Of a stretch of 64,000 bases of DNA, positions 8,209 to 16,908 are shown one piece after another (position 1 is the first letter of the stretch; the number at the start of each line of letters is the position of its first letter). The DNA comes from CAZZNQ01 sp964655775 (lineage in GTDB: Bacteria; Planctomycetota; Brocadiia; SM23-32): the NCBI GenBank assembly GCA_964655775.1, contig CAZZNQ010000005.1, positions 1-64,000 of the forward strand, in the 5' to 3' direction. The notes beneath the pieces were generated by a model. It saw only the letters and a program-made list of their open reading frames with translations, searched no databases and was not told where the DNA came from. The position numbers and the translations under genes were made by a program.

Positions 8209-8255
8209 ATCGCCTCTACCGATGGAGGCAAACCGGAAACAAAGCGGAAAGACGC

Positions 8256-8283
8256 TTGACACCTTCAAATGCTCATTTAGAAT
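8256..8283 (+). promoter_or_regulatory. Promoter with embedded operator for the TetR/RND operon
   Basis: TTGACA (8256-8261), 16-base spacer, TAGAAT (8278-8283). The spacer contains the inverted repeat AAATG-CT-CATTT at 8267-8278, exactly where a repressor would block RNA polymerase. The TetR-type gene starts 39 bases downstream, so autorepression is the simple reading. Confidence 0.65.
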
Positions 8284-8321
8284 AGACATATCAAACCTGT
8301 GATACAGATGGAGTGCAAGCT

Positions 8322-9002
8322 GTGAGCAAACGCAGGGACGGCGTGGCCACGAGGAACCGCATTCTCCAGGCCGCGCGCGAAGTATTCAGCGAGAGGGGTT
8401 TCCGCGACGCCACGATCGCCAGCATCTGCGAGAGGGCGGACACAAATCTCGCCTCCGTCAACTACCATTTCGGCCACAAGGACTCCCTTTACGTCGCCGT
8501 CTGGCGTGATGCAGCCGAGGAGGCCCTGCGTCTCTACCCGGTGGACGAGGGCCTGCCGACTGGCGCGCCGGCCGCCGACCGCCTGCGTGGCCACGTGCGT
8601 TCGGTGGTGCGGCGGATGACGGACAGGGGCAGCCTCGGTCAGTACCACCGCCTGCACATGATGGAACGGGCGAACCCAACGGGACTCCTGGACGAGACTA
8701 TGCGCGAGATTCACGGGCCCTTGCGGCAGCACCTGCTCGACGTGCTTGTCGAGCTGCTGGGACCCGGCGCTTCCGAGGACGACCTGCGGCGATGCGAGAT
8801 GAGCCTGATAAGCCAGTGCCGCATGGTGCACGGTCTTCTGGACGACGAAGACCGCTGCCCCGTGCCGGGACACAACATAGCGTTGCGCGATCTGGACTCC
8901 CTGGTGGACCACATAACGGCGTTCTCGCTCGCCGGCATCGGCGCCATCCGCTCGAACCTCGAAGCGCAGGCTCCGCCCTCCCCCACGCCCGCATCCGGTT
9001 GA
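8322..9002 (+). CDS. TetR-family transcriptional regulator (CerR/CecR-like)
   Basis: 226 residues from GTG 8322, chosen because TGGAG ends 8 bases upstream. A classic TetR helix-turn-helix occupies residues ~12-55 (RILQAAREVFSERGF ... ASVNYHFGHKDSLYVAVW). The C-terminal ligand-binding part resembles the CerR/CecR group often found with efflux pumps. It is first in a line of four same-strand genes (8322-15056), so it probably represses the pump operon and itself through the operator between its promoter boxes, and is released by a substrate of the pump. The inducer is unknown. Confidence 0.88.
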   Translation: MSKRRDGVATRNRILQAAREVFSERGFRDATIASICERADTNLASVNYHFGHKDSLYVAVWRDAAEEALRLYPVDEGLPTGAPAADRLRGHVRSVVRRMTDRGSLGQYHRLHMMERANPTGLLDETMREIHGPLRQHLLDVLVELLGPGASEDDLRRCEMSLISQCRMVHGLLDDEDRCPVPGHNIALRDLDSLVDHITAFSLAGIGAIRSNLEAQAPPSPTPASG

Positions 9003-9023
9003 CAGAGAACAGGCAATCCCCCC

Positions 9024-10487
9024 ATGACGCGATACCCGATGCGGAAGACGATTCACCGCAGCACCGCCCGGTTCCTGGCGGCGTGCGGTTTCCTGATTGT
9101 TGCCATGACGGCCGCCGGTTGCATGCTAGAGCGACAGGCTTTGGTCAATCCCGTCATCGCCCCGTCGCAGTTTTCCGATGGCGGCAGCGCGCTACTCCTG
9201 GATCACTGGTGGCTGGCATTCGGCGACCCGGCACTCAATGGACTGATCGACCGGGCCATGGTGGACAACCTCAGCATCAAAGCCGCATGGGACCGCATCG
9301 AGCAGGCCCGCGCCGTCGCCCGACGGACGGGAGCGGCGCAGAAACCGATCCTCGATGCCTCGGGATCGGCCACCCGAACCGTCACCAAGACTCTCGGCGC
9401 GGACCGCGTCTACGCGGACCAATTCTCGCTCGGGCTTGCGGCCGGCTATGAACTCGACCTCTGGGGCGAACTGCGGTCGACCACCCGCGCGTCCGAGCTG
9501 GAGGCGGCGGCGACGGAGCGCGACCTTCTCACGACGGCCATCACCCTGAGCGCGGAGATCGCGGGCGCATGGTTCCGGCTTGTGGAGCTGAGGGGACAGC
9601 TTGGCCTGCTGGACGGACAGGTGAAGACCAACGAGGATTACCTCGACATCATCGCTCTCAAGTTCAGGCGCGGCCAGGTGCCCGCCACCGACGTGCTGCA
9701 GCAACGGGAGTTGCTGGAATCGACGCGCGGCGAGCGCTACTCCGTGCAGTCATCCATTGAGGACGAAGAGCTCAGATTGGCGGTGCTGCTCGGAGTTCCG
9801 CCGCAGCGCTTCACTCCGCCGGACAGCGGAATTCTGCCCGCCATGCCGCCTCTGCCGTCAACCGGCGTTCCCGCGGCATGGATGCGGCGCAGACCCGACC
9901 TGGAGGCCGCTCGCCTGCGGGTGCACGCGGCCGATTATCGCGTCGCCGCCGCCATCGCCGATCGCTTCCCGCGCCTGACGCTGTTCGGAGATGCGCGGAC
10001 CGCATCCGATCGGGCTCACAACCTTTTCGAGAACTGGCTCGCGGACATTGCTGCGTCGGTAGCGGCCCCCGTCGTAGACGGCGGGCGCAGGAAGGCCGAA
10101 GTCGACCGCACGAAGGCGTTGACTTCGCAGCTTGTCCACACCTACGGGCAGGTGCTGCTGGACGCACTGGCCGAGGTGGAGGGCGCACTGGTGCACGAGC
10201 GCAAGCAAACCGAGTTGGTGGACAGCCTCGGCAAGCAGCTCGCGCTGTCTCAACAGGCCACCGACCAGACGCGCGATTATTATGTGAAAGGAACGGTGGA
10301 CTTCACGCGTCTGTTGACCACGCTCCTCTCCCACCAGCAGCTTCAACGCACGTACCTGCGTGCACAGCGGGAACTCATACTGTTCCGAGTGGACCTCTAC
10401 CGCGCACTGGCAGGCGGCTGGGACCTGGAGCCGCCCGTCCGCACGGCAAACCACGGCGACAAGAGCCAACAACCAACCATAGATTGA
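9024..10487 (+). CDS. Outer-membrane efflux lipoprotein (TolC/NodT/OprM type)
   Basis: 487 residues. The N-terminus is a lipoprotein signal with lipobox TAAGC, lipidated Cys at residue 33. Two OEP repeats (about 55-260 and 270-465) give the alternating helical tunnel and beta-barrel halves; typical motifs are AAWDRIEQARA, YELDLWGELR and RRRPDLEAARLRVHAADYRVAAA. In the NodT family this protein forms the outer-membrane exit duct of an RND pump. An in-frame ATG at 9039 is an alternative start. It precedes the adaptor gene by 13 bases. Confidence 0.92.
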   Translation: MTRYPMRKTIHRSTARFLAACGFLIVAMTAAGCMLERQALVNPVIAPSQFSDGGSALLLDHWWLAFGDPALNGLIDRAMVDNLSIKAAWDRIEQARAVARRTGAAQKPILDASGSATRTVTKTLGADRVYADQFSLGLAAGYELDLWGELRSTTRASELEAAATERDLLTTAITLSAEIAGAWFRLVELRGQLGLLDGQVKTNEDYLDIIALKFRRGQVPATDVLQQRELLESTRGERYSVQSSIEDEELRLAVLLGVPPQRFTPPDSGILPAMPPLPSTGVPAAWMRRRPDLEAARLRVHAADYRVAAAIADRFPRLTLFGDARTASDRAHNLFENWLADIAASVAAPVVDGGRRKAEVDRTKALTSQLVHTYGQVLLDALAEVEGALVHERKQTELVDSLGKQLALSQQATDQTRDYYVKGTVDFTRLLTTLLSHQQLQRTYLRAQRELILFRVDLYRALAGGWDLEPPVRTANHGDKSQQPTID

Positions 10488-10500
10488 TCGAGAACGAGAG

Positions 10501-11871
10501 ATGGCCGACCCCCAATCCACCAGCAACGAGACTGAAGAGCAGGCCGCACACACGACGAAGCATCCGTGGATCAGCAAGTTGCTGGGTGCTTTGCTGGCCG
10601 TGGTACTTCTGGGCGCCGCCGGCGCGGTGTCCTCTTACTGGCTGACCCACAAGCCCGCCGCACAGCAACGTCCGCCGCAGAAATCGGCCGTGCTCGTGGA
10701 AGCGGTGCCTGTGTCGCCAGAGGAACACCAGGTGGTCATCGATGCGTTCGGCACGGTGGTGCCGTCTCGGTCCACTCCCCTGTCGGCCCGTGTAGGAGGA
10801 GAGATCGAATGGCTGAGCCCCTCGTTCGTTCCGGGCGGCCGTTTCGAGAAGGGCGAAAGGGTCGCCGTCATCGACCCGAGCGACTACGAGCTGGCATTGG
10901 CACAGGCGGAGGCCGAGGTGCGCCGCCTGGACGGAGTGGTCGCGCAGTGCAGGAGCGACATCAACCGGCTCGAGAACCAGGTGCTTCAGAGCGAGAGCAA
11001 TCTCAAGCTGGAGATAGGCCAGCAGTCGGTCGCGCAACGCGAGTACGAGCTTTTCGGAGACGACGTGTCCGAAGAAGACCTGGAGCTGCTCCTCCGGAAG
11101 CCTCAGCTCCAGACGGCCGAGGCGGCTCTTAAGGCCGCGGAGGCCGGGCTGCAGACGGCGGAAGCGGCATGCGACGCGGCGATTGCGTCCCGCGAAGCCG
11201 CGCAGACGGCCGTGGAGAAAGCCAAGCTGGACCTGGAGCGCACGGTCATCCGGGCGCCGTTCAACGCACAGATCCGGTCCCGTGCAGTGGATCTGGGCGC
11301 GCAGATTTCAGCGGGGATGCAGTTGGCGGAGATAGTCGACACGGACTGGTTTTGGGTCGAGGCGGCAGTGCCGGTCTCGGCGCTCCGATGGCTCGACGTT
11401 CCGGGTCTAAGCGCGAAGCAGGGCTCCACCGCATGGGTGTTCTACGAGGCAGCCTGGGGACCGGAAGACCATCGAGAGGCGGAAGTGCTGCGGCTGGCTT
11501 CAGAGCTGGAACCGGGTGGGCGGCTGGCGCGCCTCATCGTCTCCGTGCCTGACCCGCTGGGCCTCGGGCCCGAGAAGACCGGGCAACCGGCGCTGATCCT
11601 GGGAGCATACGTTCGGGTAGAGCTGCATGGGAAGACGGTCCCGGACGTGGCTGCGATCCCGCGAGGCGCCCTCCGGGACGGCAATCGCGTGTGGTTGATG
11701 CTACCGGACGGCTCGCTGGAGATCCGCAACGTAGAGCCGGTGTGGGGTGACGAGGATCGGGTCTACATCGGCGACGACCTGCGGGAGGGCGAGATGCTGG
11801 TCACCAGCGACCTGGCGGCCCCGGTTGCCGGCATGGCGTTGCGCATCAGGACCGAGGGAGGCGCGCAATGA
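10501..11871 (+). CDS. RND membrane-fusion (periplasmic adaptor) protein
   Basis: 456 residues. One inner-membrane segment at about 26-47 anchors the protein. A lipoyl/barrel-sandwich half (VGGEIEWLSPSFVPGGRFEKG) precedes a long helical hairpin (about 115-245) and the second half (VIRAPFNAQIRSRAVDLGAQI). A beta-barrel and membrane-proximal domain follow. In tripartite pumps it bridges the inner-membrane RND protein and the outer-membrane duct. The last bases ATGA overlap the RND start at 11868. Confidence 0.92.
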   Translation: MADPQSTSNETEEQAAHTTKHPWISKLLGALLAVVLLGAAGAVSSYWLTHKPAAQQRPPQKSAVLVEAVPVSPEEHQVVIDAFGTVVPSRSTPLSARVGGEIEWLSPSFVPGGRFEKGERVAVIDPSDYELALAQAEAEVRRLDGVVAQCRSDINRLENQVLQSESNLKLEIGQQSVAQREYELFGDDVSEEDLELLLRKPQLQTAEAALKAAEAGLQTAEAACDAAIASREAAQTAVEKAKLDLERTVIRAPFNAQIRSRAVDLGAQISAGMQLAEIVDTDWFWVEAAVPVSALRWLDVPGLSAKQGSTAWVFYEAAWGPEDHREAEVLRLASELEPGGRLARLIVSVPDPLGLGPEKTGQPALILGAYVRVELHGKTVPDVAAIPRGALRDGNRVWLMLPDGSLEIRNVEPVWGDEDRVYIGDDLREGEMLVTSDLAAPVAGMALRIRTEGGAQ

Positions 11872-14800
11872 CCGACAGACCGGACAACAACACGCACGGC
11901 CCCATCGCCTGGATGGCGGGGCATTCGGTGGCCGCCAACCTTATCATGGTAGCCTGTCTGCTCGGGGGCTTTCTCTCGCTGCGCAATATCAAGCAGGAGG
12001 TCTTTCCCAACATCGAGATCGACGCGGTGTCGATCAGGGTTCCCTACCCCGGGGCCAGCCCGGAGGAGGTCGAAAGCGGCATCGTGCTGGCCATAGAGGA
12101 AGCCGTGCGGGGGCTGGACGGTGTGGACGAGGTGACCTCCGTGGCCGGCGAGGGCTCTGGTAGTGTTACGGTTGAAGTGCTGCTCGGGGAGGACGTGCAA
12201 CAGGTCGCCCAGGATGTGCAGAGCGAGGTGGACCGGATAACGACGTTTCCCGAGGATGCCGAGGAGCCGCGCGTGGCCGTCGTCTCCCACAAGCGCGAGG
12301 TCCTGGAGGTCGTTCTCTACGGCGACGCGCCGGAGATGGTGTTGCACGAACTCGCCGAGCGGGTGCGAGACCAACTGCTGCAGGATCCGGACATAACACA
12401 GGTGGAGGTTAGCGGGCTGCCGCCCCTCGAGATCGGCATTGAGGTGCCCGAGGAGAACCTCCGCCGCTACGGGCTGACCATCGACACCATCGCGTCGCGC
12501 CTGCGCAGTGCTTCGGTGGACCTGCCGGCCGGGGGCGTGGACACCGAAAGCGGCGAGGTCCTGGTCAGGGTGAAGGAACGCCGCGACTACGGACGCGAGT
12601 TCGCGCGGGTGCCCATCATCACTACTTCCGACGGAAGCCAGGTGCTGCTGGCCGACATCGCCACCATCAACGACAGTTTTCAGGACACGGACCGCTACTC
12701 CACCTACAACGGACAGCCTGCCGTCAATTTGGAGGTCTACCGCGTGGGAGATCAGACGCCTATACAGGTATCCGATGCGGTTCGCGCACGGCTGGAGGAG
12801 ATCAAAGCCGAGCTGCCCCCGGGTATCTCCACGAGCATCGAACACGACCGCTCCGACATCTACCGGCAGCGCGTGGAGCTTCTCCTGAAGAACGCCAGCA
12901 TCGGCCTGGTCCTGGTGTTGATCTTGCTCGGCGTATTCCTGGAAGCACGACTTGCCTTCTGGGTGATGCTGGGGATCCCGATATCCTTCCTCGGCTCATT
13001 CCTGCTGCTGCCGGCCACGGGCGTAACCATCAACATGATCTCGCTCTTCGCGTATATCATCGCTTTGGGCATCGTAGTGGACGACGCGATTGTAGTGGGA
13101 GAGAACATCTACCACTATCAGCAGGCGGGCCTGCCGTTCGCAAGGGCCGCGGTGCGTGGCGCGCGCGAGGTGGCCATGCCCGTAACGTTCAGCATCCTCA
13201 CCAACTGTGCCGCGTTCCTGCCGCTGTACTTCATACCGGGCGTGATGGGCAAGATATTCAAGATGATCCCCATCGTCGTCTGCGTCGTCTTCATTATCTC
13301 GCTGGTGGAGAGTCTCTTTGTGCTGCCGGCGCACCTCGCACATCAGAGGACCGGCGGGCGGCGCGGGTTCTCCGCCTGGCTGCACGCCAAGCAACGGGCC
13401 TTCAGCGACGCCTTCATGCACTGGGTAAGGGACGGATACGGTCCGTGGCTGGACTTCGTGTTGCGGCATCGATATGTGACGATAGCGGCGGCACTGAGCG
13501 TCCTCGCCGTGCTGGCGTCTTACGCACTCAGCGGGCGGATGGGATTCGAGCTGTTCCCCAAGGTAGAGTCCGACTTTTCCGACGCCCAGGCCGTGCTTCC
13601 TTACGGTTCGCCGGTCGAGAAGACGGAGGCCGTCTGTCGGAAACTGCTTGCCGGCGCGCAGACCGTGATCGACGAGATAGGCCGGGACGAACTCGTCGAG
13701 TCCGTGACCTCGGACGTTGGCATCGGCGGCGGCCACAACTGCCGTGTTCGCGTGATGCTGGCGGACGCGGAGGTGCGCGACCAGATCATCAGCACCGAGG
13801 AGTTCACGAACCGGTGGCGCCAGGCCGTGGGCGAGGTGCCGGGCGTCGAGTACATGCGCTTTGCCGCCGACGTGGGCGGCCCCGGCGGTCGAGGTCGACC
13901 GGTGACGGTCGAGCTCAGCCACCGTGACATCGAAGTCCTGGAGCGGGCCAGCGCCCGCCTGGCGAACTCCCTGAGCACCTATCCTATCGTCAAAGACGTG
14001 GACGACGGCTTTCAGCCGGGCAAGCAGCAGTTGGACTTCGCGATTAAGCCCGAGGGCCGAAGCCTTGGCCTCAGCGCAAACGACGTGGCTCGTCAGCTTC
14101 GCAGCGCCTTCTACGGCTCCGAAGTGCTTCGGCAGCAGCGAGGCCGCGAGGAGATCAAAGTCATGGTGCGCCTGCCCGAGCACGACCGCGCCCGCGAGTA
14201 CACGCTTGAAAGCATGATGATCCGGACGCCGGCGGGTACCTTCGTTCCCCTTCCGGAGGTGGCAACGGTGAAGCGTGGTCGAGCGCACACCACCATCGAC
14301 AGGCGCAAGGGCCGGCGGGTGATATCTGTCTCCGCCGACGTATCGCCCCAGAGCAAGGCGGGCGAGGTGCTTGGCGACCTTCGGACAACCGTGATGCCGA
14401 CCCTGACGGGCCAGTACCCCGGCCTGACATACAGCTTCGAGGGACACCAGGCCGACATCCGCGAGAGCATGGGCAGCCTGCGCGTGACGTTCGCCCTCGC
14501 CCTGCTCGCCATCTACGCCATGCTGGCCATACCGTTCCGGAGCTACATCCAGCCGCTCATCGTCATGATGAGCATACCCTTCGGCGTGGTCGGCGCACTC
14601 CTCGGGCACCTCATTATGGGCTACGACCTGTCGATCATGAGTATGTTCGGCATCGTCGCCCTGTCCGGCGTCGTCGTGAACGATTCTCTGGTTATGATCG
14701 ACTTTGCCAACCGGCGCCGCCGTGAGGACGACGCCGACCCGCACGATGCGATACACTCCGCCGGCATCCAGCGGTTCCGGCCCATCATGCTCACCACGCT

Positions 14801-15056
14801 CACGACCTTCGGCGGGCTGGCACCCATGATCTTCGAGACTTCGCGACAGGCACGCTTCCTCATCCCGATGGCCCTGTCGCTGGGATTCGGGATCGTGTTC
14901 GCCACGTGCATCACGCTGATGATCGTGCCGTCGCTGTACCTGATGGTGGAAGACGTGCGTGCGCTCGCCCGAGCGACGCGCAGGCTGCCGGAGGCCGTTT
15001 TCTCCGACGAACCCACGCCCACGGGCGAGGTCCGGGAGGAGCCTTCCACTACGTAG
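11868..15056 (+). CDS. RND efflux transporter permease (AcrB/HAE1-like)
   Basis: 1062 residues, normal for the family. Twelve predicted membrane helices: one at ~15-30, five around 340-490 and a second set around 865-1030, with two large periplasmic loops between. The N-terminus is typical (MAGHSVAANLIMVACLLGG). The fourth helix carries the paired aspartates of the proton relay (IALGIVVDDAIVVGENI, around residues 400-415). Later helices are also canonical (LSGVVVNDSLVMIDFANRRR). It exports a small molecule using the proton gradient; substrate unknown. It is the last gene of the operon and its end faces the convergent gene at 15073. Confidence 0.95.
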   Translation: MTDRPDNNTHGPIAWMAGHSVAANLIMVACLLGGFLSLRNIKQEVFPNIEIDAVSIRVPYPGASPEEVESGIVLAIEEAVRGLDGVDEVTSVAGEGSGSVTVEVLLGEDVQQVAQDVQSEVDRITTFPEDAEEPRVAVVSHKREVLEVVLYGDAPEMVLHELAERVRDQLLQDPDITQVEVSGLPPLEIGIEVPEENLRRYGLTIDTIASRLRSASVDLPAGGVDTESGEVLVRVKERRDYGREFARVPIITTSDGSQVLLADIATINDSFQDTDRYSTYNGQPAVNLEVYRVGDQTPIQVSDAVRARLEEIKAELPPGISTSIEHDRSDIYRQRVELLLKNASIGLVLVLILLGVFLEARLAFWVMLGIPISFLGSFLLLPATGVTINMISLFAYIIALGIVVDDAIVVGENIYHYQQAGLPFARAAVRGAREVAMPVTFSILTNCAAFLPLYFIPGVMGKIFKMIPIVVCVVFIISLVESLFVLPAHLAHQRTGGRRGFSAWLHAKQRAFSDAFMHWVRDGYGPWLDFVLRHRYVTIAAALSVLAVLASYALSGRMGFELFPKVESDFSDAQAVLPYGSPVEKTEAVCRKLLAGAQTVIDEIGRDELVESVTSDVGIGGGHNCRVRVMLADAEVRDQIISTEEFTNRWRQAVGEVPGVEYMRFAADVGGPGGRGRPVTVELSHRDIEVLERASARLANSLSTYPIVKDVDDGFQPGKQQLDFAIKPEGRSLGLSANDVARQLRSAFYGSEVLRQQRGREEIKVMVRLPEHDRAREYTLESMMIRTPAGTFVPLPEVATVKRGRAHTTIDRRKGRRVISVSADVSPQSKAGEVLGDLRTTVMPTLTGQYPGLTYSFEGHQADIRESMGSLRVTFALALLAIYAMLAIPFRSYIQPLIVMMSIPFGVVGALLGHLIMGYDLSIMSMFGIVALSGVVVNDSLVMIDFANRRRREDDADPHDAIHSAGIQRFRPIMLTTLTTFGGLAPMIFETSRQARFLIPMALSLGFGIVFATCITLMIVPSLYLMVEDVRALARATRRLPEAVFSDEPTPTGEVREEPSTT

Positions 15057-15072
15057 GCCGTGGGCTCTGGTG

Positions 15073-16458
15073 TCAGGTGTAGAAAAACTGTGCGCTTGCC
15101 CGTGTGTCGGAACCGGCCGTGACGCGCACCCAGTGTGCACTGAAGCCGTCCGGGAACTCATGGTGGAGATATCCGTCCGACTGCACCTCCAGCCTGGCAT
15201 ACGTCTTCCAGGCGCCCGTGCCCAGGAAGTCCACTTCGACCCGGAACTCGACCGCCTCGTCCCGATCGTGAGAGATGTGCAGGACCTTCTTGTCGAATCC
15301 CGTCATGAGGAACGGATCCGACGGCGCGCCAGCCTCGACCTCGTCTTCCCACCAGGGCCCACCCCACCCCCGCGGTTTGCCGAAGGCCCACAGGTCGTCC
15401 GTCTTGCCAAACCACAGCCCCGACTGTGGCTCGCCGCAGAGGGCATTGTGCCTCCCGTGGGGGCTGGCGTTGTCCGCCCCCACCACCAGGTAGCCCCGCC
15501 ATGTGCAGAAGTCGCCCAGTACCCACAGGTGCGTACTGATTGGACGGATGCCCCAGACGGCTCCGCTGTAGGCCCAGGGGCTCAGCTCGTAGAACATGCC
15601 GTGGCAGTCCATCAGCAGGCGCTCGTGCTCCGTCTGGCGGATGCGGGGCCATTCGGTGCTCCAGCCGTGGTCGAAGGTATGGCTGGCTTTGGGGAGGCGG
15701 TAGGTGCGCCAGCAATCGCGGCGAGCGTCGAACATCCTGAGGATGGCCGATGCACGGTCCCAGCCCGTCGCGAACATCGTATGGCTCAGGCCGTCCAGAC
15801 CGGTCACCTCGTAGAACGGCTTGCGTTCCAGCACCTGCCACTCGGTTCCGTCCCATTCGGCCAGTCGTCCTGCGCAGTCCTCGCCCTCGAAGTCGCGGTG
15901 CTCGTAGGTGTTGGAGGCAACCACGACCCGCCCGAATGCGCTGTACCCGGCCTTGAAATGCGGCCAGTGGTCGGCGGGCACGTCCAGCTCGTCCAGCAGA
16001 TTGCACAGTTGCCGGGCCTTCAGCGTATGGACATCCATCTCGAAGAACTCGCCCTCCATACCCAGCATGTAGACCTTGTCCTCGGGATCGGTCAAGTGCC
16101 GCATCGTCGAGCAGATGCGCACGTCAACCAGGTCCTCGATAGTCCGCACGTTGCGGGCAGCGTCGATGGCGTAAGGGCCGATGATGAGCTGGTTCGACTC
16201 GAAGTGGACCATGCGGTTCGTGTAGGTCCCCACCAGGCTCTCGGGCCGCTTCGTCATGCGGAAGTCCGGCTCGATCTCGTAGAGCCCTGTGCCCACGCCG
16301 CTGACGGACTTATGTGAGACGTAGGTGACGGCCCAGAGCCGGTCCGCCCAGGGGAACAGAGCGCCCGGTGCGCACTCGGTGCGGGGCGGCCCCAGATCGG
16401 CGCCCAGGCAGAGATGCGGTGCGATGCCGCTGACGAACATCGGTCGGTCTACCTCCAT
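15073..16458 (-). CDS. Unknown protein, possibly beta-propeller-like
   Basis: 461 residues with no signal peptide or membrane segment. It is unusually rich in Trp, Tyr, His and Gly spread through repeated short beta-strand-like segments (for example LWAVTYVSH, VYMLGMEGEFFEMD, RVVVASNTYEHRDFEGED, LWFGKTDDLWAFGKPRGWGG). The spacing suggests a beta-propeller or kelch-like fold. I do not recognise the family and can assign no activity. It is convergent with the RND gene and has no operon partner. Confidence 0.7.
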   Translation of the reverse strand: MEVDRPMFVSGIAPHLCLGADLGPPRTECAPGALFPWADRLWAVTYVSHKSVSGVGTGLYEIEPDFRMTKRPESLVGTYTNRMVHFESNQLIIGPYAIDAARNVRTIEDLVDVRICSTMRHLTDPEDKVYMLGMEGEFFEMDVHTLKARQLCNLLDELDVPADHWPHFKAGYSAFGRVVVASNTYEHRDFEGEDCAGRLAEWDGTEWQVLERKPFYEVTGLDGLSHTMFATGWDRASAILRMFDARRDCWRTYRLPKASHTFDHGWSTEWPRIRQTEHERLLMDCHGMFYELSPWAYSGAVWGIRPISTHLWVLGDFCTWRGYLVVGADNASPHGRHNALCGEPQSGLWFGKTDDLWAFGKPRGWGGPWWEDEVEAGAPSDPFLMTGFDKKVLHISHDRDEAVEFRVEVDFLGTGAWKTYARLEVQSDGYLHHEFPDGFSAHWVRVTAGSDTRASAQFFYT

Positions 16459-16580
16459 GGCACTAACCTCCGATCGCTGCGCGTGAGAGCTGCCTTAGAA
16501 TGCCTCCGCGTGCATGATCGCACCGTGTGGGGGGAGTCGTCAAGGAACGCACCGTTGCCGCTTTTCCATCGGGATTCGCC

Positions 16581-16609
16581 TTGTGCACGGTGGCCGCGCG
16601 CGATATAGT
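16581..16609 (+). promoter_or_regulatory. Promoter-like site before the small membrane protein
   Basis: TTGTGC (16581-16586), 17-base spacer, TATAGT (16604-16609). The start chosen for the downstream gene is 76 bases further on. Confidence 0.5.
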
Positions 16610-16684
16610 GCGTGAGTGGCCAAGACCCGATTCGGGAACCGGTGTCCGGCCCGTCTAGCTCGGTCCAGATCGGAGAACTTCAGG

Positions 16685-16867
16685 ATGCGACTGCAGACGG
16701 TAGCGAGAATTGTCATTGGCTCCCTGATCGTGGTTGCGATAGTCGTATCTCTGTTCCACGCCGTGGCTTCCCCAGAGTTGAATCAGATATACGTGAGCGC
16801 CCGTGCGGTGATCATGGCCGTGATCGCGATGTGCCTTGCGGTCATCTTCGTGCGCCTCCCCCAATAG
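16685..16867 (+). CDS. Small two-helix membrane protein, unknown function
   Basis: 60 residues from ATG 16685, with GGAGA about 8 bases upstream. Two hydrophobic helices are clear (6-27 and 39-57) joined by a short polar loop (ASPELNQIY). The open frame could extend to a GTG at 16616, but that would sit almost on the predicted transcription start. It stands alone between divergent and convergent neighbours. No family was recognised. Confidence 0.6.
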   Translation: MRLQTVARIVIGSLIVVAIVVSLFHAVASPELNQIYVSARAVIMAVIAMCLAVIFVRLPQ

Positions 16868-16908
16868 ACGGGTGCGGACGACCCCCTGCTGCCCGCGTGC
16901 GTTCCCTG

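Noticed and set aside
12996..15200. A 734-codon open frame antisense to the RND pump gene.
   Set aside because: It mirrors high-GC coding sequence and is His/Arg/Gly-rich without motifs; the RND protein on the other strand is unambiguous.
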